Below are positions 55,553 through 64,000 of a DNA stretch of 64,000 nucleotides, piece by piece (the first letter of the stretch is position 1; each line of letters starts with the position of its first letter). The DNA is from Neostapfia colusana (Eukaryota; Streptophyta; Magnoliopsida; Poales; Poaceae). A program made the position numbers and the translations under genes. The notes beneath the pieces are model-generated. The model was not told the DNA's origin and made no database searches. It worked only from the letters and a program-made list of their open reading frames with translations. The stretch spans positions 27,103,241-27,167,240 of the forward strand of contig JASWHV010000005.1 in NCBI GenBank assembly GCA_030760725.1, in the 5' to 3' direction.

Positions 55553-57672
55553 ATGGAGAAGTACTCCGCAAAACCTTGTGTGTTCAATGGCATCGATTTT
55601 CAGGTTTGGAAGGCGCGGATGGAGGCCTACATACAGGCGCAAGGCTTCGCCATATGGGAAAAGGTCTACCGGAACTTCGATGTACCACCCAACGATCAAG
55701 TTACGGCTGCGAACATGAGAGATGTTGACAACAACAACAAGGCTCGCAACTTGATCATCCAAGGATTGACTCAAAGCGACTTCGACCGTGTTGCACACCT
55801 CCGATCTGCATACGATGTTTGGAAAGCTCTTTGTGACTACCATGAAGGATCCAATACGATCAAGGAGGTAAGACAAGATATGTTCAAGAAAGAATACATA
55901 CGTTTTGAGATGCAACCCGGTGAGTCAATTGACGACTTTTTTGCTCGCTTTAATAAAATTCTCAGCAACTTGCGTAGTGTCAATGTTAACTTTTCAGATG
56001 CTGAAAATGCTAGACAATTGTTAGGAGCATTAGATATGTCAATTTGGGAGATGAAAGTTACATCTATTCGTGAATCTACTGTCATGAGTTCTCTTACTTT
56101 AGACGTGCTTTATTCTAAATTGAAAACTCATGAAATTGACATCATCTCACGTAAAAACCCCAACAAGTCTATTGCATTTGTTTCGTAACGTGACATGTCT
56201 AGTTCTAGTCAATCATCATCTAGTGGTGCACTCTCTTTGCTGTCCTCTCTAACCCTTGAACAGATTGAAGAGTTTCCAGAGGAGGAGCTTGCACTCATCT
56301 CTACTCGGTTCTCAAAAGCATTGCAAAATGTTAGAACTAGAAGGAGAGGAAGCTCCGGACCTCAACGATGTTTTGAATGTGGTAAGACAGGACATTTTCG
56401 TACGGAGTGTCCTAACCTTTCAGGTTCGACTTCACGTGAAGAAAAGCAAACAAGGCCGAAGAAATCGTTTGCAAAGAATAAGAAGAAGAAAGATTTATCA
56501 ATGCGCAACATAGTGCATAGTATGATCTCTGCACTTCAAGATTTCGGCTCAAGTGATGTGGACACCGGTAGTGATGAAGATGAAGAAGCTATGGCAAATA
56601 TGTGCTGCATGGCGAGCAAGTCAAGTTCAAGCTCCGAGGAGGCAGAACACAACAGCGACGATGAAGAGGTATGTCCCACTTGCAAAGAAATGTGTGATGC
56701 TATTTCTCGTGCCAATGTTATATTAAAGAAAAAGGATAAAAACTTAGGAACAATGCTGTTAAAATTGAATCACTAGAATCTGAAATTAATCGTTTAAAAA
56801 CTTTGATTCCTAGTGATGATTCTTGTTCCTCATGTGATTTGATTTATGAACAATTATCCTCTTTAAGAAGTGCACACGCATCTACACTTGATAAACTTGA
56901 ACTTGAAATTGAAAAGAACAAAGAGCTTGCTGCACTTAATGATAAAAATTTGAAAGATGCTTGTTGTTCTACAATTGATTTGCATTGTTCTTCATGTGAT
57001 GATCTGAATAAGAAACTAAATGATGCTATGAATGAGATTTCTATTTTGAACAATGCTTTACGTGTGCATGAAGTTAAATATTGTTCAAATTGCAAACTAA
57101 AAAGAAAAACTTCATGTGAAAACTGCTTTGATCTGTCCAATAAACTTGATGACATGCATAGGACACTAGATTGGTTTTCTAATGCAAATAAGAACCTAAA
57201 CTTGCTGCTGAATTCTTCCAAGTCTTGTAATGATAAAACTGGTTTAGGTTTTAATTCTCATGCTCATGCTAAGGCACACCCACCTAAAGTTGTAAAGTCA
57301 TTAGGAAGCGGTTTGATTCAAACAGCTCCTAGACAAAAAGAGGTGATTTTCAAATCTGCAGGAGTACTGTCCCATTCGGGTTCTAATAAACATGTTGCTT
57401 GCTCATCTAGACATGATAATAAGGTTATTTTTCATTGTACCTACTGTGGTAGAGATGGTCATGTCATGGATTTTTGTTATAGACTAGCTAAACACGATAA
57501 GAAACAAAGAATACTTGCTAGATCACATAACAACCAAGCAAAATCTGCTAGAACGAATGTTCGGAGCTTGCAACCTGCTGTAATGAGTCAAAAACTTGCT
57601 CCCGGACCTACTGTTTTTTGTGCTACATATAACACATCTTCTAAGTCAGTAGTTGGGAACAAAATTTTTTGA
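55553..57672 (+). pseudogene. Element G gag, broken
   Basis: Start ATG 55553 (catcATGgag). Copia gag words: FNGIDFQVWKARMEAYIQAQG, AKALCDYHEG-like WKALCDYHEGSNTIKE and MQPGESIDDFFARFNKIL. First knuckle CFECGKTGHFRTEC at about 56368. A Cys-rich, heptad-like region follows (56800-57200), then a second zinc finger CTYCGRDGHVMDFC at about 57439. Stops at 56186 (after FVS) and 57670 and a frameshift at about 56765 break it. Two zinc fingers separated by a coiled segment fit large Sirevirus-type gags. Confidence 0.8.
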
Positions 57673-57748
57673 TGTTTGGCTCATAAACCTGCTGTACCTT
57701 CTCAGCTTTCGCGTGTTATTCCTGCTGGACGTCGTGTGACTCAGTACT

Positions 57749-58006
57749 GGATAACATGCATATGCATCATCGCATCTAGTTAAACTTTGTACATGATGTT
57801 GATTGTTGTGAATCTTGTATGTGCGTGATCATGTATAGAAGGACAAGCTCAGGAAACCACCTACGACGGGCTACAATAACAAGATTTTGAGCAGCCAGAA
57901 CAGCCAGAACAAGGCAAGTGCCCCTTGACCATATTGATCCTATGTTTTGGGAAACTATTTTGTTTTGCAAAAAGGTGTGTGTGTTGAGTCAAACATGATG
58001 GGAAAC
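57749..58006 (+). repeat. 258-bp direct duplication around element G, right copy
   Basis: Begins exactly where G stops (tcagtact then ggataacatg) and continues into the rest of the E LTR without a break. Confidence 0.85.
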
Positions 58007-59000
58007 CTCTTTATAGGAGTTTACTTGTTTTGGTTAAACCACCCTTGTCGCCAGGGAAGTTTATGAGTCGAGTATGGTTTTTGCTTTTATGCTTCGCCGA
58101 GTCCATGGGATTGGGAAGCGAGATAGATGTGTCTAGCTAATTGCACTCGTAATAATAATGAGAAAATTGATGTTGTTAATGAACATGGATCGGAGGGAGA
58201 TCTAGGCAAGTCTGGGTTTGTGAATGAGGTAGAATGAGATGGTGGTTTACTTGCCGTAGATCTAAGGACCGGTTCATGCGAGCACATGCCAGTATAACAG
58301 TGCCACCACAAGGCCAAGTATGGGTGCGGCTTAGCTGAGTAATTAGGTAAGTTGCTAGATTGTTATGGACCGTGGAAGGCGCGGGGAGTGGGAGTCGAGT
58401 GAGGACTGCCCTGGGAACTGCATGGCACAAGAGGGGGCCCGTGGGTGGGAGAATTGGAGATTCTAGCCTGCCGGTGAAACCTTAGTGAGTCCATACATCT
58501 AGTAGCCCCTTTGTAAAGGCTATTTTGTGATCTCTTGGCCATACACCGACAGTTGTGTACTGGTATAATGGAGGTTCTGCAATCGCCGACGGGTGACGAA
58601 ATCACAAACTTGTGGGTAAAGAGGTGCAAACTCTACAGAGTCTTAAAACTATCATGATAGCCGAGCTTACGGTCACGAGCGCCTGGCCCACTTCCATGAT
58701 TAGTTCGATGGTTATTTTGGGATGGTTTTGGATGGTTTTGGTTATGGTTTGGTTTTGGTTTTCGGGACTATTGAGTCTGTGTAATAAGATTGGGTTACAT
58801 GACTGTTGAGTCATGGCGACGAGATTGGTCTCGGTGTGAGACAGAATTATTTATGAGATGAAATGGTAGCGAATACAAGATGGTATTCGTGAGATGGTAG
58901 CGAATATGAGAAGGTATCATGAGCAAGAATGAAGTTGATTAGTGTCTGGAAAGTGATGGACATAATGGAGGTATGTTGGTATTTTAGTACATGTTGGGAT

Positions 59001-59175
59001 GGCGCAGCGGTAAAGCTGTTGCCTTGTGACCATGAGGTCACGGGTTCGAGTCCTGGAAACAGCCTCTTGCAGAAATGCAGGGAAAGGCTGCGTACAAAAG
59101 ACCCAAGTGGGTCGGACCCTTCCCCGGACCCTGCGCAAGCGGGAGCTACATGCACCGGGCTGCCCTTTTTTTTTT
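59001..59175 (+). mobile_element. Au-type SINE in the 3' LTR of E
   Basis: About 175 bp, absent from the 5' LTR at the matching place (36508). It has a tRNA-like head with an A box (GGCGCAGCGG) and a B box GGTTCGAGTCC at 59042-59052. The body carries the words CAGCCTCTTGCAGAAATGCA and CACCGGGCTGCCC and ends in a run of T. TTGGGAT flanks it (58994-59000 and 59176-59182). This is the structure of the plant Au SINE family, mobilised by LINE enzymes. Confidence 0.93.
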
Positions 59176-59711
59176 TTGGGATTGCGTTCACTTAAAGATA
59201 AGTTGCTGTTTTATCATGGTTTTAATAAATAACTTTGCTTTCTGCAAATGAGCCTTTTTATACCTACCTTATTGTGAGCTACATATCATATTTTCCCGCA
59301 CTTGCTGAGTACATCATTGTACTCAAACTTGCATTATTATTTCATCATCAGCAACAGGAGAATATTACTATGAAGACCAATTGGAGCATTAGGCGTGTAA
59401 TTTGTCCTCAACCTTGCCTGTGGGGAAAGGAGTAGAGATGGAGCCGCTGCTACTGCTTAGATTGCTTCTGCACTAGTTAGAAGACTTCCGCTGCATAGAA
59501 ATAAAGACTTCCGCTGTTAGATTAAGACTTCCGCTGTGAGCATGAGTCCAAGACTCATGAGACATTTTAATAAACTCTGTTATTCGTGATTATATATATT
59601 CTGAATTCAGTTTATGGAACATATGTGTATGTGTGATGAACATCCTGGGCACACATATGCATCAGTTCTCGGTTCCGTGGTTTTCCACAGAATTGAGGGC
59701 ATCACACTTTT

Positions 59712-60032
59712 GCAGGGGTTTATGAGGAAGGGACTCCCGAGGAGGAGACAGAACCCCAAGAGGGAAATCCCGTCGAATGGGAGTCGTGCACACCGCCGAG
59801 TTAGTGTGCGTGTGTGCTAGCGGGGACATGTTCACGGGCTGAATGTGAACTCGATGCGTAATCTATGCCCGCGACTGTAGACTGAACATATTTTGTTGTA
59901 AAATGTTCATAAACTCGTTTATGTAATAAAACTTTGCTTCCGCTTTGTATCTTTGATGTGCGTTATCCAGTGCTGTGCAACGCAGCACCCCTCAGCGCGA
60001 TCCCGGCTCGACGAGGCCATGGGGCCCTCGCA
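59712..60032 (+). repeat. Element H, 5' LTR, last part
   Basis: Continues the LTR cut at 34008 after the duplicated CTTTT. It has AATAAAACTTTG at about 59926, a likely poly(A) signal, and ends CTCGCA at 60032, three bases before the primer-binding site. Confidence 0.6.
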
Positions 60033-60035
60033 GCG

Positions 60036-60047
60036 TGGTATCAGAGC
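60036..60047 (+). promoter_or_regulatory. Element H primer-binding site
   Basis: TGGTATCAGAGC, the initiator tRNA-Met type, three bases after the LTR end. It is the main evidence that 30411-60032 is an LTR and not unrelated DNA. Confidence 0.75.
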
Positions 60048-60954
60048 TCGCTTGAGGTTTAACGCACTAAAAAGGTCATCTTTTTCAAAAATTTGGTGAG
60101 GAACAAGTTAGTAGCCCATATAAGGATCTTATTAGTGTATAGAAAGTGGCATACTAACCTATCTGCTTATGTCAGAAAAATCATGCATCTCGGGACATCA
60201 TATGTCTTGGGGAGGGTGCATGTAAGCGATGTCCACCAGTGCGCACAAGCTGAAGGGTGGAGCCTCACGGGTGGCAGGTAACCTGGCCCGCTTTAATATC
60301 CTCTATGACTCTTCATGTTGTTTGGGGTATTCGAGCAACACCCTTCCCTAGCGTGCTTCGGGCAAATTTGGGAGACCCTGCCACGTGGTTTGTAACGTGA
60401 ACACGTAGCTCAAGGCGTGTTTGGCTTGAGAACACCTGTGCGAGTGATGATGGACGGGTGGATGAACTGTATTGGGACCGGGTTCGGTGTGTAGCCGGAC
60501 CAGACGATTGAGTGGTTTATCTACAGGTAGTCTGACCATGAATCGGTAGACGAGTAGCATCCGTGTGCGAGAGACGTTTAGTGCCACTGAACTAACGAAG
60601 CCGGCTAAGTCCGGTATAGGTTTTTTCTTTGTGTGGAACGTAGTACCGACATGAACTAGTGATGCTTCGACGTCACACCCCACTAAATGAGCAACTTCAT
60701 TGTAGAACTTGAAAGTTTTAATCTATAGCACTAAAACTTTGAGATAACTCCTTCCCTTAATCAGAATGTTCAAAGTTAACGAGTTTTCAACTTATAGGAT
60801 ACTAAGGACAGAGTCCTCTGTTTTCAACTGAAATAAGGCTGAAGTTAATCAGAGGTTAGAGGTTGAGTTGTTTCGAGGTTGGGGTCATATGATACAGTTA
60901 TGGAAAGCTTTGGAAGATCTTTACAACTTTTCTATTGATGTCCAGATGTGTTTC
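60048..60954 (+). mobile_element. Element H internal leader, non-coding
   Basis: About 900 bp after the priming site with no gag-like frame in either direction, up to the point where element G2 is inserted at 60955. A long untranslated leader or a non-autonomous element are both possible; the window ends before this can be settled. Confidence 0.45.
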
Positions 60955-62561
60955 TGTAGGATCGAAGAACACGTGAAAAGCTACCAGAGGGGGGTGAATG
61001 GTAGATTAAAACTTTTCGCAGCGGAAACAACAAAAACCCCTCAGCAAAAAATCAATCGGTTAAAGAAACCATGTGTGCAAGTGTTTTCAAACGTGTTCAA
61101 CCGTGACAAATCAAGTAGAGAGGTAGAGAATCAAGTCACGGATCTAATGCAACAAGAATCATTTGAAAACATGAAGTAAAACTTGAGATACGATCAAAAC
61201 ATTAAACGAAGATCAATCTGTTCTACCCGATATAAAATAGATCTGCAACGCTGCAAAGAAACTCGTGTATCTCAAAAACTACAGATCTGAAGCTCGTGAA
61301 AATTTCACAGATGATGGATAATTGAGTTGTGAAGACAACCCAAAAAGAATCACGTCAATCGGATCTGTAAAACTCGAGTTATGAATGAAACACCGAAGCA
61401 ACGTCGGTCTGTCCAGAAACTCGGCGAGAAAGACTTGACGAAAAACAAGTCGGACGAACAAGGCACAAAATCTCCTCGAAACTATGAACTTTATTCAATA
61501 GAAACACAAGAGGAACAGCCCAAAGTCGTGCACCCACGAGACTTGGCCCCCCTTGCTTATATAACCAGCCTGAAGGCCAACTCAACTCAAACTAGGACTC
61601 CTACTCCTACTTGGATTCAAACTGTAACTTTCCAATACTGCTCAAGACTCTTCTATACGCAGATAGAAGCAATCTTAAGACTTCCAAAAACCATAGGAAC
61701 ATCCCAAACATTCCTAAAATAACTCAAATTCATGACCCAAACGAAATCCTATCATAACCAACTCAAATCTTCCATATTTGAGCCATATCCGACCCAGCCT
61801 CAGCCTGAGTACGCAATCCAGCCGGTTGGACCTTTGCGACCAATTCTTTACGTCCACTTCTCTTCATCACGCCCTGGAACAATGTTGCCACATCCATGCA
61901 CTCCTTGCACACGTGCAAACACCTTCCAATGACGTACACACAACCTTCATATGCACTTCCCTTGATCCAAACATGCTGCGTGACCTCCCGATCAACTCAA
62001 CCACAGCTCCTCCCGAACTTGGTTGTTGGAACCTCATCTCCTCCCTGAGACTAGTCCAAGGATCCCGTCACCAGCCATGTCTTGAACTCAAGCAACACAT
62101 GCACATGAATAAACAACCAATTCTTCGAGCACAAGTCCTCGACTTGACTCACGTTAGTTCGAAAACCACAACACCTTATATGAGCACGTCACATAAGCAT
62201 GTTGCAAACCATATCAAATGATAACAGCCATAACCACCAAAACACACCAAAAACTTAGCAAACCTTCCCATAAAGGAAGTTTAAAACATTGCGAGTTAAA
62301 AGCAAAAACAAGACGCTGCAGTTCTATGAGTTGAACTTCACGGGAGCTCCCTAAAAACAAGCTCCGGACCTCACAGAAGCTCTCCGGACCTTGCAGGAGC
62401 TCTCCGGACCTTGCGTCGGACCTTGCCAACACTTGGCGGACCTAACAAAGAACTTGTCGGACCTTGCCACAGAAGAATGTTTTGGCAATATTCAAAACTT
62501 TGAATGTTAATGCTAACTTTTATCCTAATTGCCAATGTATTCAGCACACATAGGTCTCACA
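60955..62561 (-). repeat. Element G2, 3' LTR
   Basis: 1607 bp, TGTGAGACC...CCTACA on the minus strand, same as 53887-55491 apart from scattered differences and small indels. AGGTCCG-type words cluster at 62360-62465. Confidence 0.9.
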
Positions 62562-63546
62562 ATCTCCCCCTTGATGAATGCATTGGCAACACCAATTAAA
62601 ATCCGAACATTGGCTTATGAAAAGTTTTGAAAAGCTTTGAAAACTCATTTCTCCCCCTTTATTAATTTCTCCCCATTTTTTAAAATCAGAGAAGGAAGAA
62701 AGTGTATAACATATGCAAAGTGTAAAAAAATCTCTCCTTATACATATTTCTCCCCCTTTGACAATGTATGCAGCAAGGTTCAAAAGAGAAAATTTTAAAT
62801 GTTATGAGCATATTATAACATATACATACGAAACAAAGCTCATCCAAGTCATACTATCATGTTACTTACACTATCACATCAATGAGATACATAAAGTAGT
62901 GTAAGCCATGCTAGAGATCAAATGTATTTTTCAGTTTAAGCAAGTCATGATCTCCCTTACTCAACTATTTCAAAACCTGAAAACATGACACTTATTGCTG
63001 CATTTTTATTATTCATAATCATTTAAGGCACAAAGTTGATCATATGATATTTGCAAGAGATTATATGCCGCATCAGCCTTATTCTAACCAACCAAGCCAA
63101 GCCTATGTCATTTGACAATCAGAAGCTTAAGGACATGATTTTAGTCATACACAATTCCTTCCAAGTTCATATCTTAGTGCAATGATAAGCAATCTCAAAA
63201 GAAGAAGTGCGATGCATGCATATTCTCTTGATCTTTTCTCAATTTTTTATTTGAAAACTCAAAATGTGAGCTGATCACTTGATTAAATTTTTTATGATTA
63301 AAATCACTTGTGAGCACGCAACAAGTTCAAAACAGCAAGAAAGTTCGATCATGACCAGATTTAGTGTAAGTAATTATTCCAATTACTAGTCATGGCAAAA
63401 ACTACAAAATGTATAACATGAGTAATGTAGTAAGAACTTTCAGCAAGTAAAAGGAATCATAAAGTCATATATGTATGAAATACTATGCTCATATTATTTT
63501 AGTTTCAGATTCACACATAGACTTTCAAAGTTTCAAAAACTCCCCC
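62562..63546 (-). repeat. Element G2 3' untranslated region with several polypurine tracts
   Basis: On the minus strand GGGGGAGA-type tracts lie at about 62564, 62651, 62670, 62750 and 63541. The first touches the LTR and is the working tract; multiple copies are a known Sirevirus trait. No gene seen. Confidence 0.65.
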
Positions 63547-64000
63547 TCAATTTAAGCCATGAGGATCCATAACCCCTATTTCACTACGAATGAAACAAAA
63601 ACGAGTGAAATCCAAAGGTTTTGTAAAAATATCAGCCAATTGTTGTTCGGTATCGACATGGTGAAGCACAATGTTTCCTTTTTCAACATTATCACGAAGA
63701 AAGTGATACCTAATGTCAATGTGCTTAGTTCTAGAGTGTTTCACGGGGTTTTTAGCAATACAAATTGCACTAGTGTTATCACAAAACAGTGGAACACTAT
63801 CTAATCAACCCCATAGTCCTTAAGTGTTTGAACAATCCAAAGAATTTATGAGCAAGCGCTAGCCGCAACTACATATTCAGATTCGGCCATGGATTGTGCA
63901 ACTGAACTTTGTTTTCTAGAGGACCAAGCAACAAGTGAATTACCAAGAAAATGACAAGCACCCAAAGTACTTTTCCTATCAATCCTACAACCCCCAAAAT
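63547..64000 (-). pseudogene. Element G2 pol, end of RNase H (broken, partial)
   Basis: Reading down from 64000: a frame with RKSTLGACHFLG and AESEYVVAASACS, a stop, then in another frame SRTKHIDIRYHFLRDNVEKG and LADIFTKPLDFTRFCFIRSE up to the stop at 63547. This is the C-terminal end of Copia RNase H, with at least two stops or frameshifts between 63990 and 63745. Confidence 0.85.

Larger units (their letters stand above)
53887..57748 (+). mobile_element. Element G: 5' part of a Ty1/Copia element
   Basis: LTR 53887-55491, a priming site, then gag with two zinc fingers; the sequence stops at 57748, before protease, where E-type LTR sequence resumes. No second LTR and no 5-bp duplication are found. 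Instead 258 bp of the E LTR (53629-53886) are repeated directly after it (57749-58006). Its LTR matches that of G2 at 60955-62561. Confidence 0.8.
34009..59706 (+). mobile_element. Element E: Tekay-like chromovirus (Ty3/Gypsy), defective
   Basis: The 5' LTR is 34009-37030 (3022 bp). The 3' LTR starts at 41122 and ends at 59706, broken by F, G and a SINE. CTTTT flanks both ends (34004-34008 and 59707-59711), which proves one insertion, into the LTR of H. Very long LTRs, initiator tRNA-Met priming, gag-pol with RT before integrase, and a C-terminal chromodomain together indicate the Tekay/Del lineage. The coding part carries many stops, frameshifts and an internal deletion, so it cannot move by itself. 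Confidence 0.9.
41122..59706 (+). repeat. Element E, 3' LTR, broken by F, G and a SINE
   Basis: LTR pieces: 41122-41696, 52811-53886, 57749-59000 and 59183-59706. It starts TGTGACACCC after the polypurine tract AAGGGGGGTAGATT. It ends ATCACA at 59706. Between 41235 and 41373 it has 139 bp of CACGTG units that the 5' LTR lacks. The stretch corresponding to 35255-35512 of the 5' LTR is present twice, on both sides of G. Confidence 0.85.
60955..64000 (-). mobile_element. Element G2: 3' part of a minus-strand Ty1/Copia (runs off window)
   Basis: 3' LTR at 60955-62561; polypurine tract AAGGGGGAGATT on the minus strand next to 62562; the end of pol at 63547-64000. It is the same family as G by its LTR. 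It is inserted in the internal region of H; the flank at 60950-60954 is GTTTC. The other LTR and its flank lie outside the window. Confidence 0.85.

Noticed and set aside
59001..59075. A possible tRNA gene (A box, B box, GGTTCGAGTCC)
   Set aside because: The tRNA-like head continues into the Au SINE body and a T tail and is flanked by a target duplication. It is a SINE, not a tRNA gene.
57749..59706. A separate solo LTR of the E family rather than part of E
   Set aside because: The end at 59706 is followed by CTTTT, matching the duplication before the 5' LTR of E, so it is the original 3' end of E.
1..64000. A new multi-gene defence, toxin or biosynthetic system
   Set aside because: Apart from the cyclin and one unidentified short ORF, every substantial coding region I can read belongs to retrotransposons.

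Overview
This window looks like nuclear DNA of a grass with a large, repeat-rich genome. The grounds are a spliced plant A-type cyclin, a tRNA-derived SINE of the Au type with a T tail, and Tat-like, chromovirus and Sirevirus-like LTR retrotransposons nested in one another. I cannot fix the species. The only host gene I can name is a cyclin A1-type gene on the minus strand. Exon 1 is at 25610-25786 and exons 2-8 run from 1918 down to 1, where the gene leaves the window. All splice phases agree.

Left half (1-25.8 kb): intron 1 of the cyclin is about 23.7 kb long because elements have inserted inside one another. A LINE (2011-25064) has a 19-bp target-site duplication on both sides. Inside it are a 168-bp solo LTR (3796-3963) and a gag-only Ty3/Gypsy element A (5256-24778) that also carries an antisense coiled-coil ORF. 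Inside A lies Ty1/Copia element B (6565-17888), and inside B lies Ty1/Copia element C (11312-16996). The target duplications CGGGA for B and TGATG for C are exact, and that of A matches at four of five bases. C looks very young: its LTRs look identical by eye and it has one uninterrupted ORF of 1568 codons. B was a single open frame until C cut it.

Middle (25.8-29.4 kb): the cyclin upstream region, an unidentified GC-rich ORF that may sit inside a small terminal-inverted-repeat element, and AT-rich DNA in which I recognise nothing.

Right half (29.4-64 kb): a second nest. The start of Gypsy element I (29454-30410) is cut by the roughly 3.9-kb LTR of element H, which starts at 30411 and ends at about 60032. 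That LTR is cut by a Tekay-like chromovirus E (34009-59706, duplication CTTTT). The 3' LTR of E holds a decayed Sirevirus F (41697-52805, duplication GAGGG), the 5' part of Copia element G (53887-57748) inside a 258-bp duplication, and an Au-type SINE (59001-59175). The internal region of H is cut by a minus-strand Copia G2, of the same family as G, which runs off the window at 64000.

Nothing here amounts to a new multi-gene system. The points most worth following are the cyclin intron, whose exon 1 carries the destruction box; a CACGTG repeat module shared by two different Gypsy lineages; a primer-binding-site-like tandem array in E; and the antisense ORF of A.
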